DNA of 64,000 bases from Halomonas meridiana (lineage in GTDB: Bacteria > Pseudomonadota > Gammaproteobacteria > Pseudomonadales > Halomonadaceae): the NCBI RefSeq assembly GCF_009846525.1, contig NZ_CP024621.1, positions 1,426,001-1,490,000 on the forward strand. Direction: 5' to 3'. Positions 33,858 through 42,454 of the stretch are shown one piece after another (within the stretch, counting starts at the first letter, position 1; the number at the start of each line of letters is the position of its first letter). Position numbers and translations under genes: made by a program. Under the pieces are notes generated by a model. That model worked only from the letters and a program-made list of their open reading frames with translations. It did no database searches and was not told where the DNA came from.

Positions 33858-36727
33858 TAGCTGGCCTCCAGGGCGTCGCGTACTTCGTCGCTGGTGGCTT
33901 TGCTCAGCGCTAACTGGGCGCTGGCCTGGGCTTGGGCAAGATCAAACTCGCGCAGGCGGGCTTTGACCAGCGGGATTTGGCGTGCGCTAACCGAGAGTTC
34001 ATCGACACCTAAGCCCACCAGAACCGGCACGGCCATGGCATCAGAAGCCAGTTCGCCACACACGCCGACCCATTTGCCTTGTGCATGGGCGGCCTCAACG
34101 GTCATTTGAATCAACCGCAGTACCGCAGGGTGCAGGCCATCGGCTTGAGCGGAAAGCTCTGGGTGGCCGCGATCAATCGCGAGAGTGTACTGCGTTAGGT
34201 CGTTGGTACCCACTGAGAAGAAGTCGACTTCGGCGGCCAACGTGGGTGCTAACAAGGCGCTGGAGGGCACCTCAATCATCACGCCAAGCTGTACGTCGGT
34301 GGCGCGCTGCTGCGGGGAGATCTCTTTGAGCAGGCGGTCGTAAATCGCCTTCGCCGCGCGGAATTCGGCTACGTCTTTAACCATCGGCAGCATGATGCGT
34401 AGCGGTTTGCCCACGGCGGCCATCAGCAGCGCGCGAATCTGGGTTTCCAGCACTTCTGGTTGGGTCAGCGCTAAGCGAATACCGCGCAGGCCGAGGAAGG
34501 GGTTGTCTTCCTGGGGCACCGGCCAGTAGGGCAGCGGCTTGTCGCCGCCGACGTCCAGGGTCCGGGCGACGAGCGGGCGGCCATTGAGGGCATCGGTGGC
34601 TTCACGGTATTCGGCGATTTGCGTAGCGAGATCCGGCGCGCTGGAGTAGGCCATAAACAGGAACTCGGTGCGCAGCAGGCCGACCCCTTCCGCGCCGCGC
34701 TCTACCGCATCGGCGGCGTGGGCAGTGTTGCCGAGGTTGGCAGCCACTTCCACCTTATGACCGTCGCGGGTTTGCGCCTGCTCGAAGCGCAGCTCCCAGG
34801 CATCCGCCTCACGCTGCTGCTGGTCAAGCAGTTGCTGCTCGGCGCGGCGCAGGCGCTCCTCGGAAGGTTGCGAGGTCACGCGGCCGCGCTCGCCATCCAG
34901 AATCATCATGCCGCCGTTGTGTAGCGCCATGACCGCTTCACCGGCACCTACTACCGCAGGAATGCCAAGGGCGCGAGCCAGAATAGCGCTGTGCGCCGTG
35001 GCACCGCCGCGAACGGTCAGCAGGCCACGCACGCGGGATGTGTCTAAGCGGGCCACATCGGAGGGGCCGATATCGTCCATCACCAAAATATAGGGGTGGT
35101 CGGGTGGCTCGGGCAGGGTAACGTCGCAAAGCACGCCGAGCACGCGGCGGCCTACATCGCGCAGGTCGGCGGCGCGTTCGGCCAGCAGTCGGTCTGCCAG
35201 CATCTCTTGGGCGTGGGCGGCGGTGTCGATAGCTTCCCACCAGCCCGCTTCCGCCGAGCGGCCTTCGCGGATGGCGTCAATCGCCGCCTGGTGCAGTTCG
35301 GGGTCGTCGAGCATCTCTTCATGCATGGAGAGAATGTCGGCCACTTCGCCGCCAGGGGCGTTGTGTACCAGCGCCTGCAGTTGGGCAGCGCCCTCTTTGA
35401 GAGCGGCCTCTAGGCGTGCGATCTCTTGGGTGGGGTCGCTGGCATGCTCCGGGTAATCAAACTGCATCGGGCGAATGACGAACACCGGGGCAATCGCTAA
35501 CCCTGGGGAGGCTGCCACGCCGGTGTGCGGCTTGTCGGCGGCCAGCGGCTCCACGGCAGGCTTGCTGGCGTTGGCGGCGGGCGTGGCATCGCGGCCCCCA
35601 TCGAACGGCGTGACTTTTTCACCCAAGCCCTCTTCGACAGCGGCGGCAACCGCATCCAGCGCGGCGCTTGCCTGTTCGCCCTCGGCAGAAAATATCAGCC
35701 ACTGACCACGGCGCGCACCCAGGCCAATCACTTTGGTCAAGCTGGCAGCAGAGACGGTAGTGGCGCTGCCTTCTTCCAGGCGCACGTTGATGGGCATGGG
35801 CTGGGCGCGGGCGATCTGTACCAGCTGTTTAGCCGGGCGAGCGTGCAGGCCGTGGGGGTTCAGAACGCGCACGCGGCGGGTTTGGGTGCTGGCGGTTTCA
35901 CCGGCCAGCGCCGCCAGCAGCTGGGCGCTATTTTTGCCTACAAAGCTATCGCTTTCGCCGTTTTCCAGTACCGCCATCAGCTGCTCGAGCAGCGGTCGGT
36001 GGGCATCGCCGCTGGCGGCCAGGCAGAACAGTGCATGAACCGGATGGCCGCCGTGTTCGATGGTGCCATTGGCGGGCGTTGCCACGCCTAGTGCGGGCTG
36101 GTTCACCCCTTGGGCGTGGCTTGAAAGCCATAAGCCTTTACCCAACCACTGGGGCTGGGCGCTCGCCACGGCACTAATAAAGCCGTTATCCACGCAGCCG
36201 CTTTGACGCAGCCGCGCTGCCGCCGCCAGGGCTAGTTCCTGAGGGTCGCGGGCGGGAAAGTTAACACATAGCGTATCGGCATCCAGACGCGGCGCTAAGG
36301 ACGGCTTCGAGAGCAGGCGCGCAACATCGGCGGCGGAGCTGGCGCGGGCCAACTCGGTTGCCACGCCGTCGCGGTCGAGTACGTGGGTAAGCTGGCGCAG
36401 AATATCCAGGTGCTCGTCGTTTTGTGCCGCAATGGTGACCAGCACATGTACGGTGTTGCCGTCGTGCCACTGTACCCCTTTAGGAAACTGCAGCACCCGC
36501 ACGCCGGTACGTTTGACGTGATGGCGGCTTTCCGGAGTGCCGTGGGGAATCGCAATTGCGTTGCCTAGGTACGTTGAGGACTGCGCTTCGCGGGCGTGGA
36601 GGCCATCGCGGTACTCGGCCGCAACCAAGCCAGCCTCTGCCAGGGCGTTGGCGGCGCTGTCGAGCGCAGCTTGCCAGTTGTCCGCGTGGCGGTCGAGCAA
36701 GATGTCATCGGGGCCGAGTGTCAACAT
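33857..36727 (-). CDS. fruB: Multiphosphoryl transfer protein FruB (EIIA-HPr-EI fusion)
   Basis: This 956-residue protein carries a complete soluble phosphate relay from PEP to FruA. Residues 1-145 form the EIIA(Fru) domain (AIPHGTPESRHHV, active His about 62). Then follows a linker domain, an HPr domain near 285-370 (NPHGLHARPAK, active His), and EI from about 400 (TGVAASPGLAIAP; phospho-His in GGATAHSAILARALGIP). E. coli FruB lacks EI, while Pseudomonas-type FruB has this whole fusion, so the fructose PTS can work without general PtsHI. Its promoter bears two Cra-like sites. Confidence 0.95.
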   Translation of the reverse strand: MLTLGPDDILLDRHADNWQAALDSAANALAEAGLVAAEYRDGLHAREAQSSTYLGNAIAIPHGTPESRHHVKRTGVRVLQFPKGVQWHDGNTVHVLVTIAAQNDEHLDILRQLTHVLDRDGVATELARASSAADVARLLSKPSLAPRLDADTLCVNFPARDPQELALAAAARLRQSGCVDNGFISAVASAQPQWLGKGLWLSSHAQGVNQPALGVATPANGTIEHGGHPVHALFCLAASGDAHRPLLEQLMAVLENGESDSFVGKNSAQLLAALAGETASTQTRRVRVLNPHGLHARPAKQLVQIARAQPMPINVRLEEGSATTVSAASLTKVIGLGARRGQWLIFSAEGEQASAALDAVAAAVEEGLGEKVTPFDGGRDATPAANASKPAVEPLAADKPHTGVAASPGLAIAPVFVIRPMQFDYPEHASDPTQEIARLEAALKEGAAQLQALVHNAPGGEVADILSMHEEMLDDPELHQAAIDAIREGRSAEAGWWEAIDTAAHAQEMLADRLLAERAADLRDVGRRVLGVLCDVTLPEPPDHPYILVMDDIGPSDVARLDTSRVRGLLTVRGGATAHSAILARALGIPAVVGAGEAVMALHNGGMMILDGERGRVTSQPSEERLRRAEQQLLDQQQREADAWELRFEQAQTRDGHKVEVAANLGNTAHAADAVERGAEGVGLLRTEFLFMAYSSAPDLATQIAEYREATDALNGRPLVARTLDVGGDKPLPYWPVPQEDNPFLGLRGIRLALTQPEVLETQIRALLMAAVGKPLRIMLPMVKDVAEFRAAKAIYDRLLKEISPQQRATDVQLGVMIEVPSSALLAPTLAAEVDFFSVGTNDLTQYTLAIDRGHPELSAQADGLHPAVLRLIQMTVEAAHAQGKWVGVCGELASDAMAVPVLVGLGVDELSVSARQIPLVKARLREFDLAQAQASAQLALSKATSDEVRDALEAS

Positions 36728-36828
36728 AGGGGTCTCCTGTAAACGCGGTCAGGCAACGGCAACGTCTGCGATTGGCGGCGAAAATGCGCGCATAAAACGT
36801 TAGTCGTAGATCGTTGTGGTTAGCTGGA

Positions 36829-36840
36829 TGAATCGTGTCA
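36829..36840. promoter_or_regulatory. Cra/FruR operator O2 (imperfect)
   Basis: TGAATCGTGTCA keeps the left half-site TGAATCG of the Cra consensus TGAAWCGNTTCA and has one weak mismatch on the right. It overlaps the inferred transcription start of fruB and lies 33 bases, about three helical turns, from O1. Confidence 0.6.
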
Positions 36841-36844
36841 CCTG

Positions 36845-36850
36845 TGTATA
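36845..36850 (-). promoter_or_regulatory. -10 element of the fruBKA promoter
   Basis: Read on the minus strand this is TATACA; 17 bases upstream lies TGAATC inside Cra site O1, at the -35 position. Transcription would start near 36838. Confidence 0.5.
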
Positions 36851-36861
36851 GTTGGCTATGC

Positions 36862-36873
36862 TGAATCGATTCA
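36862..36873. promoter_or_regulatory. Cra/FruR operator O1 (perfect palindrome)
   Basis: TGAATCGATTCA fits the Cra consensus exactly and is a perfect palindrome. It covers the -35 region of the fruB promoter and lies 92 bases before the divergent cra gene, so it could control both. Confidence 0.8.
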
Positions 36874-36964
36874 CTTTTGGACACAAGGGTTGTCTTTTTA
36901 GACTTTGGTCTGAAGAGGGTAAAACGGCTGCTAAACTGCCGTCTTCATTTAGGGGGAAACCAGC

Positions 36965-37939
36965 ATGACACTTGCCGATATTGCCCGGCTCGCCGGGGTT
37001 TCGCGCACCACGGCAAGCTATGTAATCAACGGCCAGGCCGAGCAGCGGCGCATTAGCCCGGCCACTATCGATAAAGTGATGGCCGTTGTGCGTCAGCACC
37101 GCTATCACATTGACCCTCAGGCCGCCGCGCTGCGCCGTGGCGCTAGCCGGTTGATCGGTTTGATCGTGCCGGATTTAGAAAATATCAGCTACGCGCGCCT
37201 TGCCAAACGCCTTGAACGCGGTGCTCGAGAGCGTGGCTACCAGCTGCTGGTGGTGAGTTCTGATGACTGCGCGGACAGTGAGCGCACGCTGGCCTTGGCG
37301 CTCCGCGCCCAGCGCTGTGAGGTGCTGATTACTGCCAGCTGCCTGCCGGAAAACGACACCTTTTATACGGATATGGCCGACGAAGGGTGGAGCGTTGTTG
37401 GGATGGACAGGGGCCTGACGCCCGAGCGCTTTGCCAGCGTGGTGAGCAATGACCAAGAAGCCGCTTATGCGCTGACGCGCTCGGTGATGGGCAGTGCAAC
37501 TCGGCGAATCGCGTGGTTGGATGCGATGCCTGAACTCTCGGTAAGCCGGGAGCGCCGTGCAGGATTTTTTGCCGCACTGGAAGGGAAGGGCGTTGAAGCC
37601 GTTACCTTTAGCGGTGGGCGCTACGAGCGGGATGTGGGCGTTGAACTGGCGCAACAGCTCTTTGCTGCAGGCGAGGTAGATGCGCTGGTCACGGCCTCCT
37701 ACGCGCTGATGGAAGGTGTGTTTGATGAGTTGCTTGCCCAGGGCGGGCTGCCGGAGACGCTGCGGTTAGCCACTTTTGGTGACCACCGGCTGTTAGATTT
37801 TCTGCCTCAGCCGGTTAATTCGGCGTTGCAGGATTATGACCGCATCGCCGAGCTGACGCTTCAGTGCGCGCTGGGCGCGATGAATGGAAGCTACCAATGC
37901 GGGCAGCAGGTGGTCGCGCGCCGCCTGCGTACCCGCTGA
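36965..37939 (+). CDS. cra: Catabolite repressor/activator Cra (FruR), LacI family
   Basis: A 324-residue LacI-family protein. The N-terminal helix-turn-helix (MTLADIARLAGVSRTTASYVINGQ) has the Cra-type pattern and is followed by the hinge and a sugar-binding-protein-like core (LIGLIVPDLENISYARLAKRLE, then FGDHRLLDFLPQPVNSALQDY). In Pseudomonas FruR binds fructose-1-phosphate and represses fruBKA. It is divergent from fruB with two Cra-type operators in between. Short C-terminus without extra domain. Confidence 0.93.
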   Translation: MTLADIARLAGVSRTTASYVINGQAEQRRISPATIDKVMAVVRQHRYHIDPQAAALRRGASRLIGLIVPDLENISYARLAKRLERGARERGYQLLVVSSDDCADSERTLALALRAQRCEVLITASCLPENDTFYTDMADEGWSVVGMDRGLTPERFASVVSNDQEAAYALTRSVMGSATRRIAWLDAMPELSVSRERRAGFFAALEGKGVEAVTFSGGRYERDVGVELAQQLFAAGEVDALVTASYALMEGVFDELLAQGGLPETLRLATFGDHRLLDFLPQPVNSALQDYDRIAELTLQCALGAMNGSYQCGQQVVARRLRTR

Positions 37940-37957
37940 GCGCAGGGCGCGCCCGGT

Positions 37958-38434
37958 TTATACCGTGCGTGCCTGTGCCCAGGCGTTCGCGTCTGGAATC
38001 GACATATCATAGCGTTCGCTAAGATAGGGCGAGGAGAGCAGAAAGTCGGCGCTAGCCGCATTACACGCCACCGGCACGTTCCACAGCGCGGCAAGGCGCA
38101 GCAGTGCTTTCACGTCCGGGTCGTGGGGCTGCGGTGCAAAGGGGTCCCAGAAGAAGATCAGCACGTCGAGCTGCTGCTCGGCGATGCGCGCCCCAATCTG
38201 CTGGTCGCCGCCTAGCGGCCCGCTCATTAAGCCTTCCACTTCTAGCCCCAGGGCGGTTTTCAACCGCCCTGCGGTGGTGCCTGTGCCAATCAGCGTGTGC
38301 TGGCTTAGTGTGTCTTGCCAGCGCGTCGCCCACTCCAGCATCTCGGTTTTTTTGCCATCGTGGGCAATCAGCGCAATACGCTTGCGCGGTTGCAGCGTGC
38401 GCACGGCTTGGCGGGGTGGGCGGGCATCGTTCAT
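37958..38434 (-). CDS. mgsA: Methylglyoxal synthase
   Basis: MgsA turns dihydroxyacetone phosphate into methylglyoxal and phosphate, a bypass used when sugar phosphates build up. The 158-residue protein has IALIAHDGKK, TGTTAGRL, the catalytic GPLGGDQQIGARI (Asp) and FFWDP....HDPDVKAL (His), all family marks. It is convergent with cra and lies downstream of pyk on the same strand, 54 bases away, so it may share the pyk transcript. Confidence 0.95.
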   Translation of the reverse strand: MNDARPPRQAVRTLQPRKRIALIAHDGKKTEMLEWATRWQDTLSQHTLIGTGTTAGRLKTALGLEVEGLMSGPLGGDQQIGARIAEQQLDVLIFFWDPFAPQPHDPDVKALLRLAALWNVPVACNAASADFLLSSPYLSERYDMSIPDANAWAQARTV

Positions 38435-38488
38435 GGCATGGCTCTCCTGGTCGTTCGCTTATTATTGATAGTGCGGCGAGGCAGTTAG

Positions 38489-39955
38489 TTACTCGGCATC
38501 AACGGCCAGTACTTTCATGGTGTTGGTGCCACCGTGGGCATTCATATGATCGCCGCGAGTAAGAATGACATGCTCACCTGGGCGTGCCAATCCATGGGCC
38601 TTCAGCAGTTTGATGGCTTCATGGTTCACCTCGGTGGCCTCCATGTGCGTCGTATCGAATGGAATCGAGACTACGCCACGGTAGAGCGCCATGCGCCGTT
38701 GGGCGATGGGGCTGTGGGCCAAGCCGACAATCGGCAAGCCAGAGCGAATGCGCGAGGCAATCAGCGGCGTGTAGCCGGTGGAGGTCATGCAGGCAATGGC
38801 GCGTACACCGGTTAGGTGGTTGGCAGCGTACATAGCAGAAAGCGCGATGGTTTCATCGATCCGCTCGAAGCCTTCATGAATACGGTGGCCGGAGGCTTGG
38901 GCAATGCGCTCGCGCTCGGCACCCAGGCAGACGCGGTCCATGGCTTCGATGGTTTCCACCGGGTAGTCGCCTGCCGCCGTTTCCGCCGAAAGCATGACCG
39001 CATCGGTGGCGTCGAGCACGGCGTTGGCTACGTCGAAGACTTCCGCACGGGTAGGGAGCGGCGATTCGATCATCGACTCCATCATTTGGGTGGCCGTGAT
39101 CACCGCGCGATTCAGTGAGCGGGCATGCTTGATAATGCGCTTTTGCGTGCCGATCAGCGCTTCATCGCCAATCTCTACGCCCAGGTCGCCACGGGCGACC
39201 ATCACCGCTTCTGACGCTTCGATGATGGCGTCTAGGGTTTCGTCGTTGGCAACGGCCTCGGCACGCTCCAGTTTAGCGACCAGCCCGATCTCTTTGCCCT
39301 CGTCACCCAGCAGAGCGCGCGCTTCCTGCATGTCGGCGGCGCTGCGTGGGAACGAGACGGCGAGATAGTCTACGCCAATCTCGATGGCGGTTTTGAGATC
39401 TTCTTTATCCTTATCGGTCAGCGCCGGGGCAGAAAGACCGCCGCCTTGTTTGTTGATGCCTTTATTGTTGGACAGTTTGCCGCCCACGTGAACTCGGGTG
39501 TGAACTTCTTGCCCAACGATAGAAGTGACGTCCAGTACGACGCGGCCATCGTCCAGCAGCAGACGGTCACCGGGGGCGACGTCATCGATTAGCGCTTTGT
39601 AGTCACAGCCGACGCGCTCGTTACTGCCGCTATTGGCATCCAGCGCCATGTCCAGCACGAAAGGCTGGCCAACTTCGAGGTGAACGGCACCGTCGGCAAA
39701 GCGCGAAATGCGAATTTTGGGGCCTTGTAAGTCGCCTAGTGCAGCCACGCTGCGGCCCAGGCGCTGGGCGATCTCGCGGACAGCGCTTAGCCGACGGCGA
39801 TGATCTTCGGCAGACCCATGGGAGAAATTCAGTCGCACCACGTCAACGCCCGCTTTTAGCATGGCTTCCAACACCCCAGGGCGGTCACTGGCTGGGCCAA
39901 GCGTGGCGACGATTTTGGTACGGCGTAGGGGAGTCGGGGACGTTGCACGTGTCAT
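38489..39955 (-). CDS. pyk: Pyruvate kinase
   Basis: Pyruvate kinase makes ATP and pyruvate from PEP. The 488-residue protein has RTKIVATLGPAS and VVRLNFSHG at the start, VMVARGDLGVEI near the metal site and ITATQMMESMI, then the C-terminal domain ending with NTMKVLAVDAE. Length and domain order are normal. It is divergent from gap with a 242-base control region that holds two HexR-like sites and a Cra half-site (TGAATCGTT at 40009). Confidence 0.97.
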   Translation of the reverse strand: MTRATSPTPLRRTKIVATLGPASDRPGVLEAMLKAGVDVVRLNFSHGSAEDHRRRLSAVREIAQRLGRSVAALGDLQGPKIRISRFADGAVHLEVGQPFVLDMALDANSGSNERVGCDYKALIDDVAPGDRLLLDDGRVVLDVTSIVGQEVHTRVHVGGKLSNNKGINKQGGGLSAPALTDKDKEDLKTAIEIGVDYLAVSFPRSAADMQEARALLGDEGKEIGLVAKLERAEAVANDETLDAIIEASEAVMVARGDLGVEIGDEALIGTQKRIIKHARSLNRAVITATQMMESMIESPLPTRAEVFDVANAVLDATDAVMLSAETAAGDYPVETIEAMDRVCLGAERERIAQASGHRIHEGFERIDETIALSAMYAANHLTGVRAIACMTSTGYTPLIASRIRSGLPIVGLAHSPIAQRRMALYRGVVSIPFDTTHMEATEVNHEAIKLLKAHGLARPGEHVILTRGDHMNAHGGTNTMKVLAVDAE

Positions 39956-40049
39956 ATGGTACTCCTGATGAGCAGCGTTGGCTGAACGAGGCCCGAAAAA
40001 AGGGCGGGTGAATCGTTGATTAAGTATTGGACTACGATAGCCTTTATAT

Positions 40050-40064
40050 AGTAATTTTACTACA
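40050..40064. promoter_or_regulatory. HexR-like operator upstream of pyk
   Basis: AGTAATTTTACTACA has the GTA-N7-TAC core of HexR sites with an AT-rich centre. It lies 95 bases upstream of the pyk ATG, in the pyk-gap divergent region. Confidence 0.55.
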
Positions 40065-40141
40065 TATTGGATAGTTATTAGCCTTTAGGGGCGGTTATGG
40101 CAGGTTTTAATCGGCCTATAGGTGATTAAATACGTATTTTT

Positions 40142-40156
40142 AGTAATTTTTTTACT
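40142..40156. promoter_or_regulatory. HexR-like operator upstream of gap
   Basis: AGTAATTTTTTTACT has the same GTA-N7-TAC core as the sites before pgi and pyk. It ends 42 bases before the gap ATG, where a repressor or activator site would overlap the promoter. Confidence 0.5.
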
Positions 40157-40197
40157 GGATACGCCATCTACGACCACTGCTTGATTGAGGTGCTACC

Positions 40198-41202
40198 ATG
40201 ACAATAAGAGTTGCCATTAACGGATTTGGACGGATTGGCCGTAACGTACTGCGTGCGCTGTATGAAAACGGCTACCGTGATCGCGTTCAGGTAGTTGCGA
40301 TCAACGATCTGGGTGACCCTTCCCTAAACTCCCATCTCCTGCGCCATGACACGGTGCACGGTCACTTCCCGTTCAGCGTCGAGCATGATGCCGAGAGCAT
40401 CAGCGTGGATGGTGATCGCATCGCGATCTCCTCCGAGCGCGACCCGGCCAACCTGCCCTGGGCGTCCATGGATATCGACCTCGTCATGGAGTGTACTGGC
40501 TTGTTCACCAAACGCGAGGCGGCCGCTAAGCACATCGCTGCCGGTGCCAAGCGCGTTCTTATTTCAGCCCCAAGCCCGGATGCGGATGCCACCATCGTTT
40601 ACGGTGTGAATGACGACATTCTGACCGCTGAGCACACGGTGGTATCGAATGCGTCTTGCACCACCAACTGCTTGGCACCAGTCGCTAAAGCGCTGAATGA
40701 CGCCGTTGGTATCGAAAACGGCCTAATGACCACCGTTCACGCCTACACCAATGACCAGAATCTGTCGGATGTGTATCACTCCGACCCGTACCGTGCCCGT
40801 AGCGCCACCCACTCCATGATTCCGACCAAAACCGGCGCTGCGGCAGCCGTGGGTTTGGTACTGCCGGAGCTGGCGGGCAAGTTCGATGGCTTGGCGGTGC
40901 GTGTACCGGTGATCAACGTCTCTCTGGTGGACCTGACTTTCACGGCGGGCCGTGAGACCACCAAGGAAGAGATCAACGAAATCGTCGAAAAAGCCGCTGC
41001 GAACTCGCCGGTCTTGGCGGTCAACGCCCAGCCGCTGGTTTCCATCGACTTCAACCACGATGCGCACTCGTCTACCTTTGACGCTAACCATACTCGCGTT
41101 AATGGTCGTCTGGTGAAGATCATGGCGTGGTACGACAACGAGTGGGGCTTCTCCAACCGTATGTTGGATACCGCCATCGCGATGCAGAAAACCGCGCAAT
41201 AA
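40198..41202 (+). CDS. gap: Glyceraldehyde-3-phosphate dehydrogenase, type I
   Basis: GAPDH oxidises glyceraldehyde-3-phosphate to 1,3-bisphosphoglycerate with NAD(P). The 334-residue protein has the Rossmann start [23 protein letters not shown] at the cofactor-selecting position, the catalytic [12 protein letters not shown] (Cys about 155) and the C-terminal [18 protein letters not shown] precedes the ATG. A strong terminator lies beyond the stop, inside the convergent regulator gene. Which of the paralogues typical of HexR-controlled genomes this is cannot be decided here. Confidence 0.96.
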   Translation: MTIRVAINGFGRIGRNVLRALYENGYRDRVQVVAINDLGDPSLNSHLLRHDTVHGHFPFSVEHDAESISVDGDRIAISSERDPANLPWASMDIDLVMECTGLFTKREAAAKHIAAGAKRVLISAPSPDADATIVYGVNDDILTAEHTVVSNASCTTNCLAPVAKALNDAVGIENGLMTTVHAYTNDQNLSDVYHSDPYRARSATHSMIPTKTGAAAAVGLVLPELAGKFDGLAVRVPVINVSLVDLTFTAGRETTKEEINEIVEKAAANSPVLAVNAQPLVSIDFNHDAHSSTFDANHTRVNGRLVKIMAWYDNEWGFSNRMLDTAIAMQKTAQ

Positions 41203-41226
41203 TCCCGCCGTTTTAGGGGGAGTCCG

Positions 41227-42276
41227 CTAAGGACAAGTATCGCCCAGCAGCAGCTCAGTTTTGAGCAGCTGCTGGGTTTTTGGTATCCGCCCCAAAATCA
41301 TTTTGGCGGCGACTCGTCCTTTGCCTGCGCTGTCCTGGCGCACGGTCGTCAAACGAGGGGCACGGTACTGGCCTTCGGCAATGCCATCGAACCCCGTAAT
41401 GCGTAACGCCTCCGGTACGTGAATGCCCCGCTGCTCGGCCAGCGTCAGCGCGGTGAGCGCAATGCGGTCTGACATGCACAGCAGCAGGTCGGGGCGCTGC
41501 TCGTCGGGCAAATCAATAATCTCGGTAATCACCGGTGAGCACACGTCGAACACGTTCTCCTCGATGTTCCATAGCGGAATCTGTTCGGTATCAAAACCAT
41601 GCTCGCTGAGCGCGGCGTGAAACCCGGCTAGACGTGCCCGGCTGATCGTACTGCTGTCGGGCAGCATCGTATGCGCCTTCGTCACTCGGCCATTGCAGTG
41701 CTCTTTGGTCAAGCGCAGGTTGATGATGGCAGGACGGGCAGGGCGCTCTTTGAGGGCATGCATGGCCATGGCGTAGCTGGCATCGCGGTCATCGATGTGC
41801 ACGGTGGGACAGCCGTCGATATCGAAGTCGACCGATACCAGGGGGCGCTGGGAGGGCAGTTCATTCAGCAGTTTATTGTTGGGCATCAAACCGTACACGA
41901 TGAAGCCATCGGCGATATTAGCCGAGCCGGGCGGCTGCGATGCGTGGCCTCGGCCCGGTAATAGCAGCATGGTATGGCCGTGGGCATCCAGCACTTCAGC
42001 CACACCAGAGAGAAACTCACTGGCGACGGCATCGTTCAAGCTGTAGGTCAGGCTTTCGGCTAGAATCACCGCCACGATGCTGGAGCGTCCGGTGCGAAGG
42101 CTGCGCGCTTTGGCATCGGGGCCGCTATACCCTAAGCGCTTGGCTTCTTTGAGAATACGATCGCGCAGCAGCGGAGAGAGCTGATCGGGGCGGTTGAAGG
42201 CGTTGGAAATCGTCGCGGTAGAGACGCCGAGTTCGAGCGCAAGGTCCTTTAGGGTCATTCGGCGAGGGGCGGTCAC
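41227..42276 (-). CDS. LacI family regulator of alpha-glucoside uptake (AglR-like)
   Basis: A 349-residue LacI/GalR protein. The helix-turn-helix is MTLKDLALELGVSTATISNAFNR, followed by a hinge (ARSLRTG) and a periplasmic-binding-like effector domain (SIVAVILAESLTYS, then LLLCMSDRIALTAL and ITGFDGIAEG). It is the gene after the agl ABC transporter operon, on the same strand, so it is the probable repressor of that operon. Two LacI-type palindromes (CTTAAWCGATTAAG) in front of the transporter operon are its likely targets. Effector sugar unknown, perhaps maltose, trehalose or sucrose. Confidence 0.87.
   Translation of the reverse strand: MTAPRRMTLKDLALELGVSTATISNAFNRPDQLSPLLRDRILKEAKRLGYSGPDAKARSLRTGRSSIVAVILAESLTYSLNDAVASEFLSGVAEVLDAHGHTMLLLPGRGHASQPPGSANIADGFIVYGLMPNNKLLNELPSQRPLVSVDFDIDGCPTVHIDDRDASYAMAMHALKERPARPAIINLRLTKEHCNGRVTKAHTMLPDSSTISRARLAGFHAALSEHGFDTEQIPLWNIEENVFDVCSPVITEIIDLPDEQRPDLLLCMSDRIALTALTLAEQRGIHVPEALRITGFDGIAEGQYRAPRLTTVRQDSAGKGRVAAKMILGRIPKTQQLLKTELLLGDTCP
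41243..41281 (+). terminator. Terminator of gap, lying inside the 3' end of the LacI-family gene
   Basis: A 14-base stem with one mismatch (CCCAGCAGCAGCTC with GAGCAGCTGCTGGG) and a 6-base loop is followed by five T on the plus strand. It is 41 bases past the gap stop and overlaps the last codons of the convergent regulator gene. Confidence 0.75.
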
Positions 42277-42373
42277 GGTGCTTCCTAAACAGGTGAAGAA
42301 CGTTGGTGGAGAGAGTGCGTGCCGGACGCATTTATAGCGCAGGCTAATTATTTAATTGTCGCGCACAAGAATA

Positions 42374-42433
42374 ACGGCCTTGATGGTGTGTCGACTACCC
42401 TCTTCGAAAGGTGTCTCACCCAGCCAAGGCCGT
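42374..42433 (-). terminator. Possible long-loop hairpin after the agl ABC ATPase gene
   Basis: ACGGCCTTG (42374-42382) and CAAGGCCGT (42425-42433) can pair across a 42-base loop, followed on the minus strand by TATTCTT. Weak as a terminator because of loop size. Confidence 0.3.
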
Positions 42434-42454
42434 GATGGGTCTGTCAATCAGTGT

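Noticed and set aside
40009-40020. Cra operator upstream of pyk
   Set aside because: Only the left half (TGAATCGTT) fits; the right half-site does not match the consensus.
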